Source: Flaviflexus equikiangi
GTDB lineage: Bacteria > Actinomycetota > Actinomycetes > Actinomycetales > Actinomycetaceae
Direction: 5' to 3'
DNA: 64,000 bases
NCBI RefSeq assembly: GCF_014069875.1
Contig: NZ_CP059676.1
Coordinates: 682,001-746,000, forward strand
Below, piece after piece: positions 1-9,007 of this stretch (position 1 is the first letter of the stretch; each line of letters begins with the position of its first letter). The notes under the pieces were generated by a model, which saw nothing but the letters and a program-made list of their open reading frames with translations, was not told the origin of the DNA and did no database searches. The translations under genes and the position numbers were made by a program.

Positions 1-334
1 CGGGAAAGGTGACCTGCGGGGCTGCATGGTAGTGCAGGGAGAGGACGGTGCACCCCGTCTCGGCGGCATGGAAGCGGCACACGTGCTCATCTTCGCGGAT
101 GCCGCGGCCGATGAGACCGCCGCCGTGGATCTGGATATGGAGGGGCCTGGTACGGCCGCGATCCCGCTCCGGCGAGTCATAGATCAGAGCCGACATCTGG
201 CCATACCTCGTGGGGATGGTGACCTGCGACGTGAGCGTGGGACCGGTGGGGTCGGCGATCCCTCCCGTCATCCGGGTAGCGGTTTGGGCGAGCCAGGCAA
301 GAATCCATCGATCAGGCCGGCGTGCGATAGTCAT
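1..334 (-). CDS. alpha/beta hydrolase, hormone-sensitive lipase (family IV) type, truncated by window edge
   Basis: The first 111 residues of a leftward gene are visible; the rest lies outside the window. An HGGG oxyanion-hole motif sits at residues 70-73 after a beta strand reading LHIQIH, and a segment ending AAPQVTFP at about residues 104-111 matches the place where family IV lipases and esterases carry YRLAPE-x-x-FP. The catalytic Ser, Asp and His would lie beyond the edge. The ATG at 334 is preceded by a GGAAAGG ribosome site. It lies 11 bases downstream of coaA on the same strand, so the two are probably co-transcribed. The ester substrate cannot be inferred. Confidence 0.8.
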   Translation of the reverse strand, partial: MTIARRPDRWILAWLAQTATRMTGGIADPTGPTLTSQVTIPTRYGQMSALIYDSPERDRGRTRPLHIQIHGGGLIGRGIREDEHVCRFHAAETGCTVLSLHYHAAPQVTFP

Positions 335-345
335 CTCGTCCTTTC

Positions 346-1299
346 CTAACTCTTGCGCACGTGGACCGACTCCATGCGATGATCGCCACCCTTGTGCAGG
401 ATGACCGTGGCACGTGACTTGGTCGGCTCGATATTGTCAACGAGATTCGGGGCGTTCACGCTCGCCCAAATGGTGCCGGCAATGTCTCGAGCCTGGTCCT
501 CCGTGAGGTCCGCATACCGCGCGAAATAGGAGTTCGGGTCATTGAATGCGGTCGACTGAAGCTTGATGAAACGTCGGATGTACCATTCGCGAATGTTGTC
601 CGCGTCGGCATCGACATAGATCGACATGTCGAAGTAGTCCGACACCGCGGAGAGTTGCCCTCCGCCGCCCAGACGGGGAGGTTGGAGGACATTGAGGCCC
701 TCGACGATCAGAATGTCGCATTCGCGCACGACCTGTTTCTCACCCGGCACGATGTCGTAGACGACGTGATCGTAGACGGGCAGGTCGTTGGGGCTGAAAC
801 CGGCCTTGATGGAACGCATGAAACGGATGAAGGCCTTGCGATCGTAGGAGTCGGGGAAGCCTTTCCGGTGCATGATGCCGCGCTCTTCGAGGACGGCATT
901 GGGGAGCAGGAAACCATCCGTGGTCACGAGCTCGACCCTGGGGGTTGACGGCCATCGCTCCAGCAGGACCTGCAGCAGGCGTGCCGTGGAGGACTTGCCG
1001 ACGGCGACGGACCCGGCGATGGCGATGACGAACGGCGTGTGCGGTTCTGTCGTCTTCATGAAATCCGTGACATTCTCGTGTCGGCGGAGCGCGGCCTCGA
1101 CATGAAGCTGGATGAGGGCTGAGAGCGGCCGGTACACAGTATCGACCTCTTCCAAATCAATCGGGTCACCGAGAGAGGAAAGACGTGCAACTTCCTCAGT
1201 CTGGAGGGGAAGCGGTGTGCTTTGTGCCAGGGAATCCCAGTGTTCGCGGGTAAGATGAAGAAACGGATCCAGCGGTGTCGTAGCCGGGTGAAGGGTCAT
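346..1299 (-). CDS. coaA: type I pantothenate kinase
   Basis: 317 residues, normal for prokaryotic type I PanK. It phosphorylates pantothenate with ATP, the first step of coenzyme A synthesis, in the cytosol. The P-loop GSVAVGKS is at residues 96-103, followed by the family segment TTDGFLLPN and the stretch RKGFPDSYD. The N-terminal region with PLS-x-L-I-Q-L-H is also typical. It is divergent from glmS with only 51 bases between them. The ATG has no convincing Shine-Dalgarno; a CAGACT hexamer seven bases upstream would suit leaderless translation, though this is a weaker match than elsewhere in the window. Confidence 0.95.
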   Translation of the reverse strand: MTLHPATTPLDPFLHLTREHWDSLAQSTPLPLQTEEVARLSSLGDPIDLEEVDTVYRPLSALIQLHVEAALRRHENVTDFMKTTEPHTPFVIAIAGSVAVGKSSTARLLQVLLERWPSTPRVELVTTDGFLLPNAVLEERGIMHRKGFPDSYDRKAFIRFMRSIKAGFSPNDLPVYDHVVYDIVPGEKQVVRECDILIVEGLNVLQPPRLGGGGQLSAVSDYFDMSIYVDADADNIREWYIRRFIKLQSTAFNDPNSYFARYADLTEDQARDIAGTIWASVNAPNLVDNIEPTKSRATVILHKGGDHRMESVHVRKS

Positions 1300-1350
1300 G
1301 TCTTATAGTCTGACATCCCCAACGCAAAATCATGAACGAGGAGCTCAAAA

Positions 1351-3201
1351 ATGTGCGGAATTATTGGATATGCGGGCGGTGAAATTTCGACCAGGGCGGT
1401 TGATGTCGTCCTCGAGAGCCTGTCGCGTCTCGAATATCGAGGCTATGACTCGGCCGGGGTGGCCGTTGTCAGCGACACGCTCGCCCAGGCTAAGAAGGCC
1501 GGCAAGCTGGAGGGTCTCCTCGCTGAACTACGCACGAATCCGCTGCCAGCATCGTCGACGGCGATCGGCCACACCCGATGGGCCACCCACGGAAGCCCGA
1601 CAGACGAGAACGCCCACCCGCACATGTCGTTCGACGGCAAGGTCACCCTCGTCCACAACGGCATCATCGAGAACTTTGCCGAACTGACGAAAGAACTGCG
1701 GGATCTGGGAATCGTCCCCGTGACCGAGACAGACTCGGAGATCGTCTCCCATCATCTCGCCCTGGCGCTTGCAGAGCGGGATGACCTCACGGCGGCGATG
1801 AGGGACACGGTCGCCAAGCTCGACGGCTCGTTCACGCTCGTCGCCATCGCCGCCAACACCCCGGGGACCGTGGTCGCGGCCCGTCGCAACTCCCCGCTCG
1901 TCGTCGGTATCGGGGAGGGCGAGAACTTTGTCGGCTCAGACGTGGCGGCTTTTGTCAGCCAGACCCGGACTGCGATCGAGATGGGACAGGACGAGATCGT
2001 CACCATCACCCCGGACTCGGTCCACATCCAGACCTTCGAAGGGGACACGGTCGAACGTGAGCCATTCACCGTCGACTGGGACGCGGACGCCGCCGTGAAG
2101 GGCGGTTTCGCCACGTTCATGGAGAAGGAAATCCATGACCAGCCAGCTGCGGTGCGTGACACTCTGCTGGGACGCATGAGCCCCACCGGGTCCCTCCAGC
2201 TGGACGAGCTCCGCATCGACGAGTCGATCCTGCGCAGGGTCGACAAGATCGTTGTCGTCGCGTGCGGTACGGCCGCCTATGCCGGCCACGTCGCCAAGTA
2301 CGCGATCGAGCATTGGTGCAGGATCCCCGTCGAGGTGGAGCTCGCGCACGAGTTCCGCTACCGCGACCCTGTCGTCTCCGAGAAGACACTCGTCGTCGCC
2401 ATCACCCAGTCCGGGGAGACCATGGATACGCTCATGGCAGTCCGGCATGCACGGGAACAGGGCGCGAAGGTTCTCGCGATCGTCAACACCCACGGTTCGA
2501 CCATCGCCCGGGAATCCGACGCGGTGCTCTATACGCATGCCGGTCCGGAGGTCGCCGTCGCCTCGACGAAGGCCTTCGTCGCACAGATCACGGCCACCTA
2601 TCTGCTCGGGCTCTACCTCGCACAGCTGCGCGGCAATAAGTATTCCGACGAGGTCGTCACGTATCTCGACGAACTGATGAAGATGCCGGACAAGATCGCC
2701 GAGGTGATCGCGCGCGAAGACGACATCAAGGACCTTGCCCACCGGATGAAGGACGTCACGTCCGTTCTCTTCCTCGGTCGTCACGTCGGCTTCCCGGTCG
2801 CACTCGAGGGTGCTCTCAAGCTCAAGGAGCTGGCCTACATCCATGCCGAGGGCTTTGCCGCCGGAGAGCTCAAGCACGGCCCCATCGCGCTCGTCGAAGA
2901 AGGGCAGCCCGTCTTCTTCATCGTCCCGACTCCCCGCAGGCCCCTCCTCCACGCGAAAGTCATGTCGAACGTCCGTGAGGTCAACGCCCGCGGGGCGCGT
3001 GTCCTCTGCATCGCAGAAGAAGGCGATACGGCCGTCAATGAGTTCGCGGCTGACGTCATCCGGATCCCGGAGACACCGACGCTCCTCCATCCTCTCGTGT
3101 CCGTCATCCCCCTGCAGATCTTTGCCTGCGCTCTTGCGGCCGAGAAGGGCCTCGATGTCGATCAGCCCCGCAACCTCGCCAAGTCAGTCACCGTGGAGTA
3201 A
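1351..3201 (+). CDS. glmS: glutamine-fructose-6-phosphate aminotransferase (isomerizing)
   Basis: 616 residues, full length. The enzyme makes glucosamine-6-phosphate from fructose-6-phosphate and glutamine, the entry step to UDP-GlcNAc and peptidoglycan. The start MCGIIGY exposes Cys2, the N-terminal nucleophile of the class II glutamine amidotransferase domain, after Met removal. Two SIS sugar-isomerase domains follow (about 290-600), with TQSGETMDT and a C-terminus ending DQPRNLAKSVTVE, the usual family end. GAGGAG lies just upstream of the ATG. It heads a tight rightward run with the NAD(P)HX repair gene three bases downstream and alr after it. Confidence 0.98.
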   Translation: MCGIIGYAGGEISTRAVDVVLESLSRLEYRGYDSAGVAVVSDTLAQAKKAGKLEGLLAELRTNPLPASSTAIGHTRWATHGSPTDENAHPHMSFDGKVTLVHNGIIENFAELTKELRDLGIVPVTETDSEIVSHHLALALAERDDLTAAMRDTVAKLDGSFTLVAIAANTPGTVVAARRNSPLVVGIGEGENFVGSDVAAFVSQTRTAIEMGQDEIVTITPDSVHIQTFEGDTVEREPFTVDWDADAAVKGGFATFMEKEIHDQPAAVRDTLLGRMSPTGSLQLDELRIDESILRRVDKIVVVACGTAAYAGHVAKYAIEHWCRIPVEVELAHEFRYRDPVVSEKTLVVAITQSGETMDTLMAVRHAREQGAKVLAIVNTHGSTIARESDAVLYTHAGPEVAVASTKAFVAQITATYLLGLYLAQLRGNKYSDEVVTYLDELMKMPDKIAEVIAREDDIKDLAHRMKDVTSVLFLGRHVGFPVALEGALKLKELAYIHAEGFAAGELKHGPIALVEEGQPVFFIVPTPRRPLLHAKVMSNVREVNARGARVLCIAEEGDTAVNEFAADVIRIPETPTLLHPLVSVIPLQIFACALAAEKGLDVDQPRNLAKSVTVE

Positions 3202-3203
3202 TC

Positions 3204-4691
3204 ATGTTGAGAGCGTATCGATCGTCTGAGGTTGCGGCGGCGGAACGTCCCCTCATCGAGGCAGGAGTGCCGCTCATGGAGAGGGCGTCTTTCGCGGTCT
3301 CGACTGCGGTGGCGCGGGAGCTCAAGGCGCGCGGACACCACGTGGCAGGCTCACGCATCCTCGTCCTCGCAGGGGGCGGGAACAACGGCGGCGACGCCCT
3401 GTACGCGGGAGCCTATCTCGCCAGACGAGGCGCCATCGTCGACGTGGCATGCCCGGCGGGAAACGTCCACGAAGGCGGTTACGCGGCGGCCATCGATGCT
3501 GGGTGCCGGACGGTCGCTGACAACGAGCTGGCGACCGCCGCTCGAGCGGCAGGAGCGTGGATCGATGGTCTGGCCGGTATCGGCCTTCGTCCGCCTCTGA
3601 GAGATCCCCTCGCCTCGGTCGTCGCCATGCTCGAGACCGAGCGCGCCACGTCACCCGACGAGCCCATTGTTGTCGCAGTGGATTGCCCCACCGGGATCGG
3701 GGTCGATGACGGCGGAGCATCGGGCCCAGTCCTGCGGGCCACCGTGACAGTGGCACTGGCGGTAGCGAAGCCAGGGCTCCTCGCACCGCCCGCCTCGAGG
3801 TTTTGCGGCAGGGTCGAGGTCGTCGACATCGGCTTGAGCGTTCCCGGCCTCCCCGCCGTTGCCGCTCTCGGCGGGAGCGACGTGGCGGACGTCCTGCGCG
3901 TCCCGGACGCCACCGACCACAAATACACGCGGGGGGTCGTCCTTCTCGGAACCGGATCGGCTGAGTATCCGGGGGCGGCTGTCCTCACGGCGGGTGGAGC
4001 CCTTGGTGGGGGAGCCGGCATGGTCCGTCTCGATTCACCGGACGTGGCGAGTCTCGTCCTGCGCACCTATCCCGAAGTGGTGACGGGCATGGGACGAGCC
4101 CAGGCAACGGTGATCGGCTCCGGGGTCCCGGCAACGGACGTGGACCGTCTGCGCGGCCCACTCGACCGCGCCTTGGCGGAGAACTATCCCGTGGTGGTCG
4201 ATGCTGGAGCGCTCTCGCTTCTCAAAGACGGCTATGAGGATCTGCCGTCGACAGCCGTTCTCACTCCGCACGCGGGAGAGCTCGCGGAGCTCCTGTCTGC
4301 ACGAGGGGAGGGGCTGACTCGGTCCGATATTGAAGCCGCCCCCATCCGTGCCGTCCGATTGGCCGCCACCGTGACGGGCGCAACCATCGTCCTCAAGGGT
4401 GGAACAGACGTGATCGCTGGCCCCGATGGTCCTGTCTACGCTCAACCGGCCAGGTCGCACTGGCGGGCCACCGCGGGGGCGGGTGATGTCTATGCCGGGC
4501 TCCTCGGAGCTCTGCTGGCAGGCGCTGGAGAAGACCTCGCGAGGGCTGGGCGCGGCTACGGCCAGCCCGCACTCCTGGCAGCAGCAGCGTCGTGGCTCCA
4601 TGCGGAGGCCGCTCATTCCGATGGTCCGATCCGGGCCGGGCAGATAGCGGAGCGCCTCCCTGCGGCGATTGCGCAGGCGCTGCATGGATAG
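3204..4691 (+). CDS. nnr: bifunctional NAD(P)HX epimerase / ADP-dependent NAD(P)HX dehydratase
   Basis: 495 residues with two fused repair domains. The N-terminal YjeF_N-type epimerase domain has the loop GGGNNGGDAL near residues 56-65. The C-terminal ribokinase-like dehydratase domain has LKGGTDVIAGPDG and the phosphate/ADP motif ATAGAGDVYAG. Together they restore hydrated NADH or NADPH: the first domain equilibrates the R and S epimers, the second dehydrates the S form using ADP. It starts three bases after glmS and its end overlaps the likely alr start by eight bases, so translation is probably coupled. The placement between glmS and alr matches actinobacterial synteny. Confidence 0.93.
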   Translation: MLRAYRSSEVAAAERPLIEAGVPLMERASFAVSTAVARELKARGHHVAGSRILVLAGGGNNGGDALYAGAYLARRGAIVDVACPAGNVHEGGYAAAIDAGCRTVADNELATAARAAGAWIDGLAGIGLRPPLRDPLASVVAMLETERATSPDEPIVVAVDCPTGIGVDDGGASGPVLRATVTVALAVAKPGLLAPPASRFCGRVEVVDIGLSVPGLPAVAALGGSDVADVLRVPDATDHKYTRGVVLLGTGSAEYPGAAVLTAGGALGGGAGMVRLDSPDVASLVLRTYPEVVTGMGRAQATVIGSGVPATDVDRLRGPLDRALAENYPVVVDAGALSLLKDGYEDLPSTAVLTPHAGELAELLSARGEGLTRSDIEAAPIRAVRLAATVTGATIVLKGGTDVIAGPDGPVYAQPARSHWRATAGAGDVYAGLLGALLAGAGEDLARAGRGYGQPALLAAAASWLHAEAAHSDGPIRAGQIAERLPAAIAQALHG

Positions 4692-5808
4692 TTTCGTCGG
4701 GCGGATCACGGTCGATACGGATGCGCTGCGGCACAACGCCGCGACCTTCCGGGGAATGACACAGGCGAAGATCTGCGCCGTTGTCAAGGCGAACGGATAC
4801 GGGCACGGCCTCGTCCCTGCGAGTAGAGCCTTCGTCGCGGCCGGGGTCGACTATCTTGGGGTGGCACAGCTCGAGGAAGCACGTGAGCTTCGTCAACACA
4901 TTCCCGGCGTGCCGATCCTGACCTGGATATTCGATCCTTCCGCGAATCTCGAGGAGGCAGTGCAGTCCGGGCTCGATATCTCGGTGGGAGCCCCATGGGC
5001 GCTCGACAGGCTCCTCACTGCGGCCCAACACTGCGCCAGCCCCGCCCGCCTCCACATCGAGGTCGATACCGGGATGTCGAGAGGAGGATTCGCCCCCGAG
5101 ATGCTCCTCGAGGTCGCCCACCGCATCGCGAAAGCGGAGCGAGACGGGATCGTCGATGTCATCGGCCTGTGGTCTCATCTCGCGAGAGCGGACGAGCCGG
5201 ACTCGGGCGAGACGGAGCGCCAGCTCGATCGTTTCGAGACCGCAACGCGAGCTCTGCGCGATGTCGGAGTGCATCCGCGGCTTCGCCATCTCGCGAATAC
5301 GGCGGGAACCCTCTGGCATCCCCGCACCCATCTCGACATGGTCAGGCCAGGCATCGGACTGTACGGGATCAGCCCCGAGCCCGCCGTCGCGACCGCGCAG
5401 GATCTCGGCTTGCAGCCAGCCATGACATTATCGTCCCGGATCATCGCAGTCCGGGAGGTTCCCGCCGGTACCGGCATCTCCTACGGCCATACCGAGACAG
5501 CGGCAGACGCTCTTGCTCTCGGCACTGTCCCCCTCGGCTACGCGGACGGCATCCCTCGAGCAGCATCATCGCGGGGGCCCGTCATGGTCAACGGACACCG
5601 CTCACGAATCATGGGCCGCGTCTGCATGGACCAGGTGGTGATAGCCCTCCCGAAGGGCGCCACCATCGGCGACGAGGTCGTCTTCTTCGGAAGTGAGGGC
5701 CCCACGGTCGATGAGTGGGCGGACGCAGCGGGCACGATCGGTTATGAGATCACGACGAGACTTGGTAGACATGTGCCTCGGCACTATCGCGGTACAGTTG
5801 GACTCTGA
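4684..5808 (+). CDS. alr: alanine racemase
   Basis: 374 residues using the ATG at 4684; an upstream in-frame start adds only five residues. This PLP enzyme interconverts L- and D-alanine for peptidoglycan. The PLP lysine is K35 in AVVKANGYGHG, and the opposing catalytic tyrosine is Y267 in GISYGH. The TIM-barrel domain is followed by a C-terminal beta domain with GRVCMDQ. The start overlaps the end of the preceding NAD(P)HX gene and has no clear ribosome site, consistent with translational coupling. tsaE follows after ten bases. Confidence 0.96.
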   Translation: MDSFVGRITVDTDALRHNAATFRGMTQAKICAVVKANGYGHGLVPASRAFVAAGVDYLGVAQLEEARELRQHIPGVPILTWIFDPSANLEEAVQSGLDISVGAPWALDRLLTAAQHCASPARLHIEVDTGMSRGGFAPEMLLEVAHRIAKAERDGIVDVIGLWSHLARADEPDSGETERQLDRFETATRALRDVGVHPRLRHLANTAGTLWHPRTHLDMVRPGIGLYGISPEPAVATAQDLGLQPAMTLSSRIIAVREVPAGTGISYGHTETAADALALGTVPLGYADGIPRAASSRGPVMVNGHRSRIMGRVCMDQVVIALPKGATIGDEVVFFGSEGPTVDEWADAAGTIGYEITTRLGRHVPRHYRGTVGL

Positions 5809-5818
5809 GGAGGGAACC

Positions 5819-6307
5819 ATGAAGCTTCATGCGGCCAGCGCCGATGACACTCGAGACATCGGCAGGCGTCTAGCCGGCCACGTTCGGGCTGGCGATCTCA
5901 TCATGCTCGCAGGCCCGCTCGGTGCAGGCAAGACCACCTTCGTCCAGGGCTTGGCCGACGGTCTCGGCGTCAGCGGCAGAGTGACGTCACCGACGTTCGT
6001 CATCTCCCACGTCCACCGAGGAAATCCCGATCTTGTCCACGTCGACGCCTATCGGCTCGACAGTCTTGACGATGTGGATGCTCTCGACCTCGACACGTCA
6101 CTCGAGGATTCGGTGACCGTTGTCGAATGGGGGAGGGGGAAGGCGGATTCCCTCTCGGCAGACAGGCTCGAGATCGACATCGAACGCCCCATCGGATCCC
6201 AGGTGGGGGATAATCCCGATGACCTCATGGAGGATCTGCCGCGGACGATCATTCTGCGTGCCACCGGCCCACGCTCCTCCGCTATCATCGAGGCGCTCTC
6301 CTCGTGA
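5819..6307 (+). CDS. tsaE: tRNA t6A37 threonylcarbamoyltransferase complex ATPase subunit TsaE
   Basis: 162 residues. It is the ATPase partner of TsaB and TsaD in making N6-threonylcarbamoyladenosine at tRNA position 37. The Walker A motif GPLGAGKTT is at residues 32-40, followed by the family signatures SPTFV and HVDAYRL and by VEWG. A GAGGAGGG ribosome site fixes the ATG at 5819; longer in-frame versions would overlap alr. An insertion or tail of about 40 residues (near 125-162) is longer than in compact TsaE proteins. The stop overlaps the next gene in a GTGA arrangement. Confidence 0.95.
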   Translation: MKLHAASADDTRDIGRRLAGHVRAGDLIMLAGPLGAGKTTFVQGLADGLGVSGRVTSPTFVISHVHRGNPDLVHVDAYRLDSLDDVDALDLDTSLEDSVTVVEWGRGKADSLSADRLEIDIERPIGSQVGDNPDDLMEDLPRTIILRATGPRSSAIIEALSS

Positions 6308-7044
6308 GACACATCCTCATCCTCCTGCTGTTCCTCGGGTCGCTGCTCGGCGCGGGCCCAGCAGCGGCGAACGCGCCGGAGGACTGGTTCACCGACGAAG
6401 GGGAAGCAACCCTGCAGTCGTATGCGTCGACGGTCTTCCCGGACCTGAGCGAAGAGGACCGTGCCGCGTTGACAATCGGAGACCCATCTCCCGTCATTGA
6501 AGCCACAGCCCCAGATAGTCGTCTCGGCGATCAAGAGCCTGCCAGTTATATCGCACCCGTCTACTCTGGCGACACGGCCGTGGGAGTCATCGGCCATCCG
6601 GCCGACGAGACCGGTGACACGGACGCCCTCGTCATCGCGGATGCCTTCCTCGCGGAACAGCTGACGAAGCTCGGCGACTCAGACATTCTTCTCCACGACC
6701 CGGAAATGGGCGGGCACTACATCGTCCGGGGGGATGAGGTCTTTCCCGCCAGCGAAGAGGCACTCGACCAGCTTGCGGGTTCAACAAGCCTGGAATCCTT
6801 CATGGAGCTGCGGAGCTCCATGATCTCAGACAGCGTCGGCACGGTCGAGGCCACACCCCACCGGGATACTCGCCCCGTCGTCGTCACGGTTGCAGTTCTT
6901 GCTCTCTTCCTGCTCTTCACCATCGTTCTCACCTGGTTGAGACGCACGCCGGACACACCGACCGTGCACGACCCGGTTCACCGCCACATCAGGCAAGCAC
7001 GCTTCTATCGCCGAGGAGGCCACCGTGTACACTCTGACGATTGA
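6304..7044 (+). CDS. signal-peptide-bearing single-pass membrane protein of unknown function
   Basis: 246 residues, family not recognised. The N-terminus RHILILLLFLGSLLGAGPAA looks like a secretion signal ending near ANA at about residue 24. An acidic exported region of about 165 residues follows, then a transmembrane helix near residues 189-211 and a basic, His/Arg-rich cytoplasmic tail, giving a type I topology. It starts at a GTG overlapping the tsaE stop by four bases and its end overlaps tsaB by 20 bases, so it is embedded in the t6A operon and co-translated. Nothing in the sequence ties it to tRNA modification. The exported part recalls proteins that buffer or sense outside the membrane, but that is speculation. 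Confidence 0.8.
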   Translation: MRHILILLLFLGSLLGAGPAAANAPEDWFTDEGEATLQSYASTVFPDLSEEDRAALTIGDPSPVIEATAPDSRLGDQEPASYIAPVYSGDTAVGVIGHPADETGDTDALVIADAFLAEQLTKLGDSDILLHDPEMGGHYIVRGDEVFPASEEALDQLAGSTSLESFMELRSSMISDSVGTVEATPHRDTRPVVVTVAVLALFLLFTIVLTWLRRTPDTPTVHDPVHRHIRQARFYRRGGHRVHSDD

Positions 7045-7657
7045 CACATCCACCGTTTCCGTCATCTCCCTGATCGGCGAGACATCCATCGTCCGACGCA
7101 GTGCAGACGCTCGACACCACGCGGAAACACTTGCCCCGATTATCGAGGAGCTCGTCGCAGAGGCCGGTATCCCCGACCTGATCGTCGCAGGAACCGGCCC
7201 CGCGGCCTTCACCGGCCTGCGTGCAGGCCTCGTGACCGCACGTGTCCTGGCACGTGCCTGGAACGTGCCGCTCGTCGGCATCGGTTCACTCGAGATCCTG
7301 GGCCGGGCGGCGCTCGATTCCGGAGACGGGCCCGTGTGCGCAGTGGGGGATGCGAGACGCAAGGAAGTCTATGCGGCAGGTATTGCCGCCCGTGGAGCGG
7401 ACGACGTCGACGTGACATGGGGGCCAGAGGTTCTCACGCCCCAGGCGCTCGCGGACCGGCACCCCGGAGCCCGATTCATCGGGCCAGGTGCTGCCCTCTA
7501 CGCGGACGCCCTCCCCGGGGGAGTGGACTGTCCCATCGATCCGCACGTCATGGTCCGACTCGCACACTCTCGGCTTGCTCGGGCAGCGGAGGGTGAAGAC
7601 CTCGATCTCGGCACGGAGCCGCGCTACCTGCGCAGACCGGATATCCACGGGCAATGA
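7025..7657 (+). CDS. tsaB: tRNA t6A37 complex dimerization subunit TsaB
   Basis: 210 residues, the usual length. TsaB is an ASKHA-fold partner of TsaD. It begins YTLTIDTST (the family has a comparable IDTS motif), and GTGPAAFTGLRAGL near residues 56-69 is the conserved TsaB loop. It has no metal-binding HxxxH, as expected for TsaB rather than TsaD. The GTG at 7025 is preceded by GAGGAGG. It overlaps the upstream membrane protein by 20 bases and the downstream rimI by four (ATGA). Confidence 0.94.
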   Translation: MYTLTIDTSTVSVISLIGETSIVRRSADARHHAETLAPIIEELVAEAGIPDLIVAGTGPAAFTGLRAGLVTARVLARAWNVPLVGIGSLEILGRAALDSGDGPVCAVGDARRKEVYAAGIAARGADDVDVTWGPEVLTPQALADRHPGARFIGPGAALYADALPGGVDCPIDPHVMVRLAHSRLARAAEGEDLDLGTEPRYLRRPDIHGQ

Positions 7658-8088
7658 GACGCCTCGGGAGGGTTGATGCGGGGGTTTTCGCACAGCTGGA
7701 CCGCGACGTGTTCGGCGCCGAGGCGTGGCCCCAGTCCGTGATCGAGGATCAGCTCGGCCACGATCGCATCGTTGCCCTCGGCGTTGACGGAGACAGTGGG
7801 CTCGATGCCGCCGGCATGCTCGGCTTGGGGGTCGAGGCGGAACTCTTGACGATCTCGGTGCGCCCGGCTAGGCGCCGGCAGGGCCTGGCCCGCACGATCA
7901 TCCTCGGGCTTCTCGAGGCCGCGGAGGGCGCGGAAGCCTGCTTCCTCGAGGTCCGTTCCCGCGATGATGGGGCACGCGCACTCTACGAGGGTCTCGGCTT
8001 CTACGAGGTGGGCAGGCGCCAGCACTACTACCGAGACGATGACGCGATCGTCATGAGGCGTGATTTTGGCAACGACTTCATCCCCTAA
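7654..8088 (+). CDS. rimI: GNAT N-acetyltransferase, RimI-type
   Basis: 144 residues. RimI acetylates the N-terminal amine of ribosomal protein S18, though the actinobacterial enzymes are broader. The acetyl-CoA loop is RPARRRQGLART near residues 69-80, followed by LEVRS and a C-terminal ALYEGLGFYEVGRR-x-HYY pattern typical of RimI. The ATG overlaps the tsaB stop. In related genomes tsaD follows directly; here an sdhCAB operon stands between them. Assignment to RimI rests on context and motif. Confidence 0.88.
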   Translation: MRRLGRVDAGVFAQLDRDVFGAEAWPQSVIEDQLGHDRIVALGVDGDSGLDAAGMLGLGVEAELLTISVRPARRRQGLARTIILGLLEAAEGAEACFLEVRSRDDGARALYEGLGFYEVGRRQHYYRDDDAIVMRRDFGNDFIP

Positions 8089-8260
8089 AGCGTTGCTCAC
8101 AGATGGTGGGCCCTGCGGGTGGCGCAAACCCGGTCAAAACGGCTGTTTGGCGGGTGAATCCGGCATTTTCCAAGGTCTGTGACGTATGTGGCGGCAGGGT
8201 TGGTCAATCTCGTTAGGGCGATTCGGGCCCAATGTCGCATTATTTGATGTGAGCCACGGT

Positions 8261-8266
8261 TAACAT
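8261..8266 (+). promoter_or_regulatory. -10 element for leaderless sdhC
   Basis: TAACAT ends seven bases before the sdhC ATG at 8274, and no Shine-Dalgarno lies in between, so transcription probably starts at or next to the start codon. The preceding 185-base gap (8089-8273) holds no gene that I can see. Confidence 0.55.
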
Positions 8267-8273
8267 GTGATTT

Positions 8274-8996
8274 ATGGCAACCTCAACTCAGGCATCGCCA
8301 AAGAAGGTCGGAAAACTGTCAACATCCGTGGGTCTGAAGATCCAGATGGCGGTCAGCGGGCTCTTCTTTGTGCTGTTTATTCTCATGCACATGTACGGCA
8401 ACTTGAAAATGTTCAACGGGCCGGACGCCTACAACGGATATGCGCAGTTCCTGCGAGATGTCGGTTACCCGATCGTCCCGCATGAGGGGGTCCTGTGGAT
8501 CCTCCGCATTCTGCTTGTCGTCGCAGTGATCGCGCACGCGCGCGCTGCTTTCATTCTGTGGAACCGCGGCAAGATCGCTCGCGGCCCCAACCAGTACAAG
8601 GTGAAGAGGGGGAAGAAGAATCAGCAGACCTACGCGTCACGGACGATGCGATGGGGCGGCGTCATCATTCTTCTCTTCATCGTCTACCACTTGCTGCAGT
8701 TCACGACGCTCACCATCTCCGTGGGTGCCGAGAACTACTCGGAGATGACGCCCTACGATCGGATGATCGCGGGCTTCCAGCCTGAGGTGTGGTGGAGCTA
8801 CGCGTTCTACGCCGTCACCCTCCTCGCGCTGAGCATGCACATCCGGCACGGCGCATGGTCGGCACTGCAGACGATCGGCCTGTCGAACCGCCGCCGTGAA
8901 GTGGCATTCAATGCGATTGCGATCGCCATCGGAGCCGTCGTCTTCATTGGATTCATGGCACCCCCGACCGCCATCATGTTCGGCCTCATCCCGTGA
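8274..8996 (+). CDS. sdhC: succinate dehydrogenase / fumarate reductase cytochrome b558 subunit
   Basis: 240 residues with about five transmembrane segments. It is the single-polypeptide, diheme-type membrane anchor of the b558 family (as in Bacillus and Bacteroides), so no separate SdhD is expected and none is present. Candidate heme-binding histidines include those in ILMHMYG, IAHARAA, YHLLQF and LSMHIRHG. It feeds electrons to or from menaquinone. Its GTGA end overlaps a possible sdhA start. It heads the sdhCAB operon behind its own promoter. Confidence 0.93.
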   Translation: MATSTQASPKKVGKLSTSVGLKIQMAVSGLFFVLFILMHMYGNLKMFNGPDAYNGYAQFLRDVGYPIVPHEGVLWILRILLVVAVIAHARAAFILWNRGKIARGPNQYKVKRGKKNQQTYASRTMRWGGVIILLFIVYHLLQFTTLTISVGAENYSEMTPYDRMIAGFQPEVWWSYAFYAVTLLALSMHIRHGAWSALQTIGLSNRRREVAFNAIAIAIGAVVFIGFMAPPTAIMFGLIP

Positions 8997-9007
8997 TTGG
9001 ACACACC

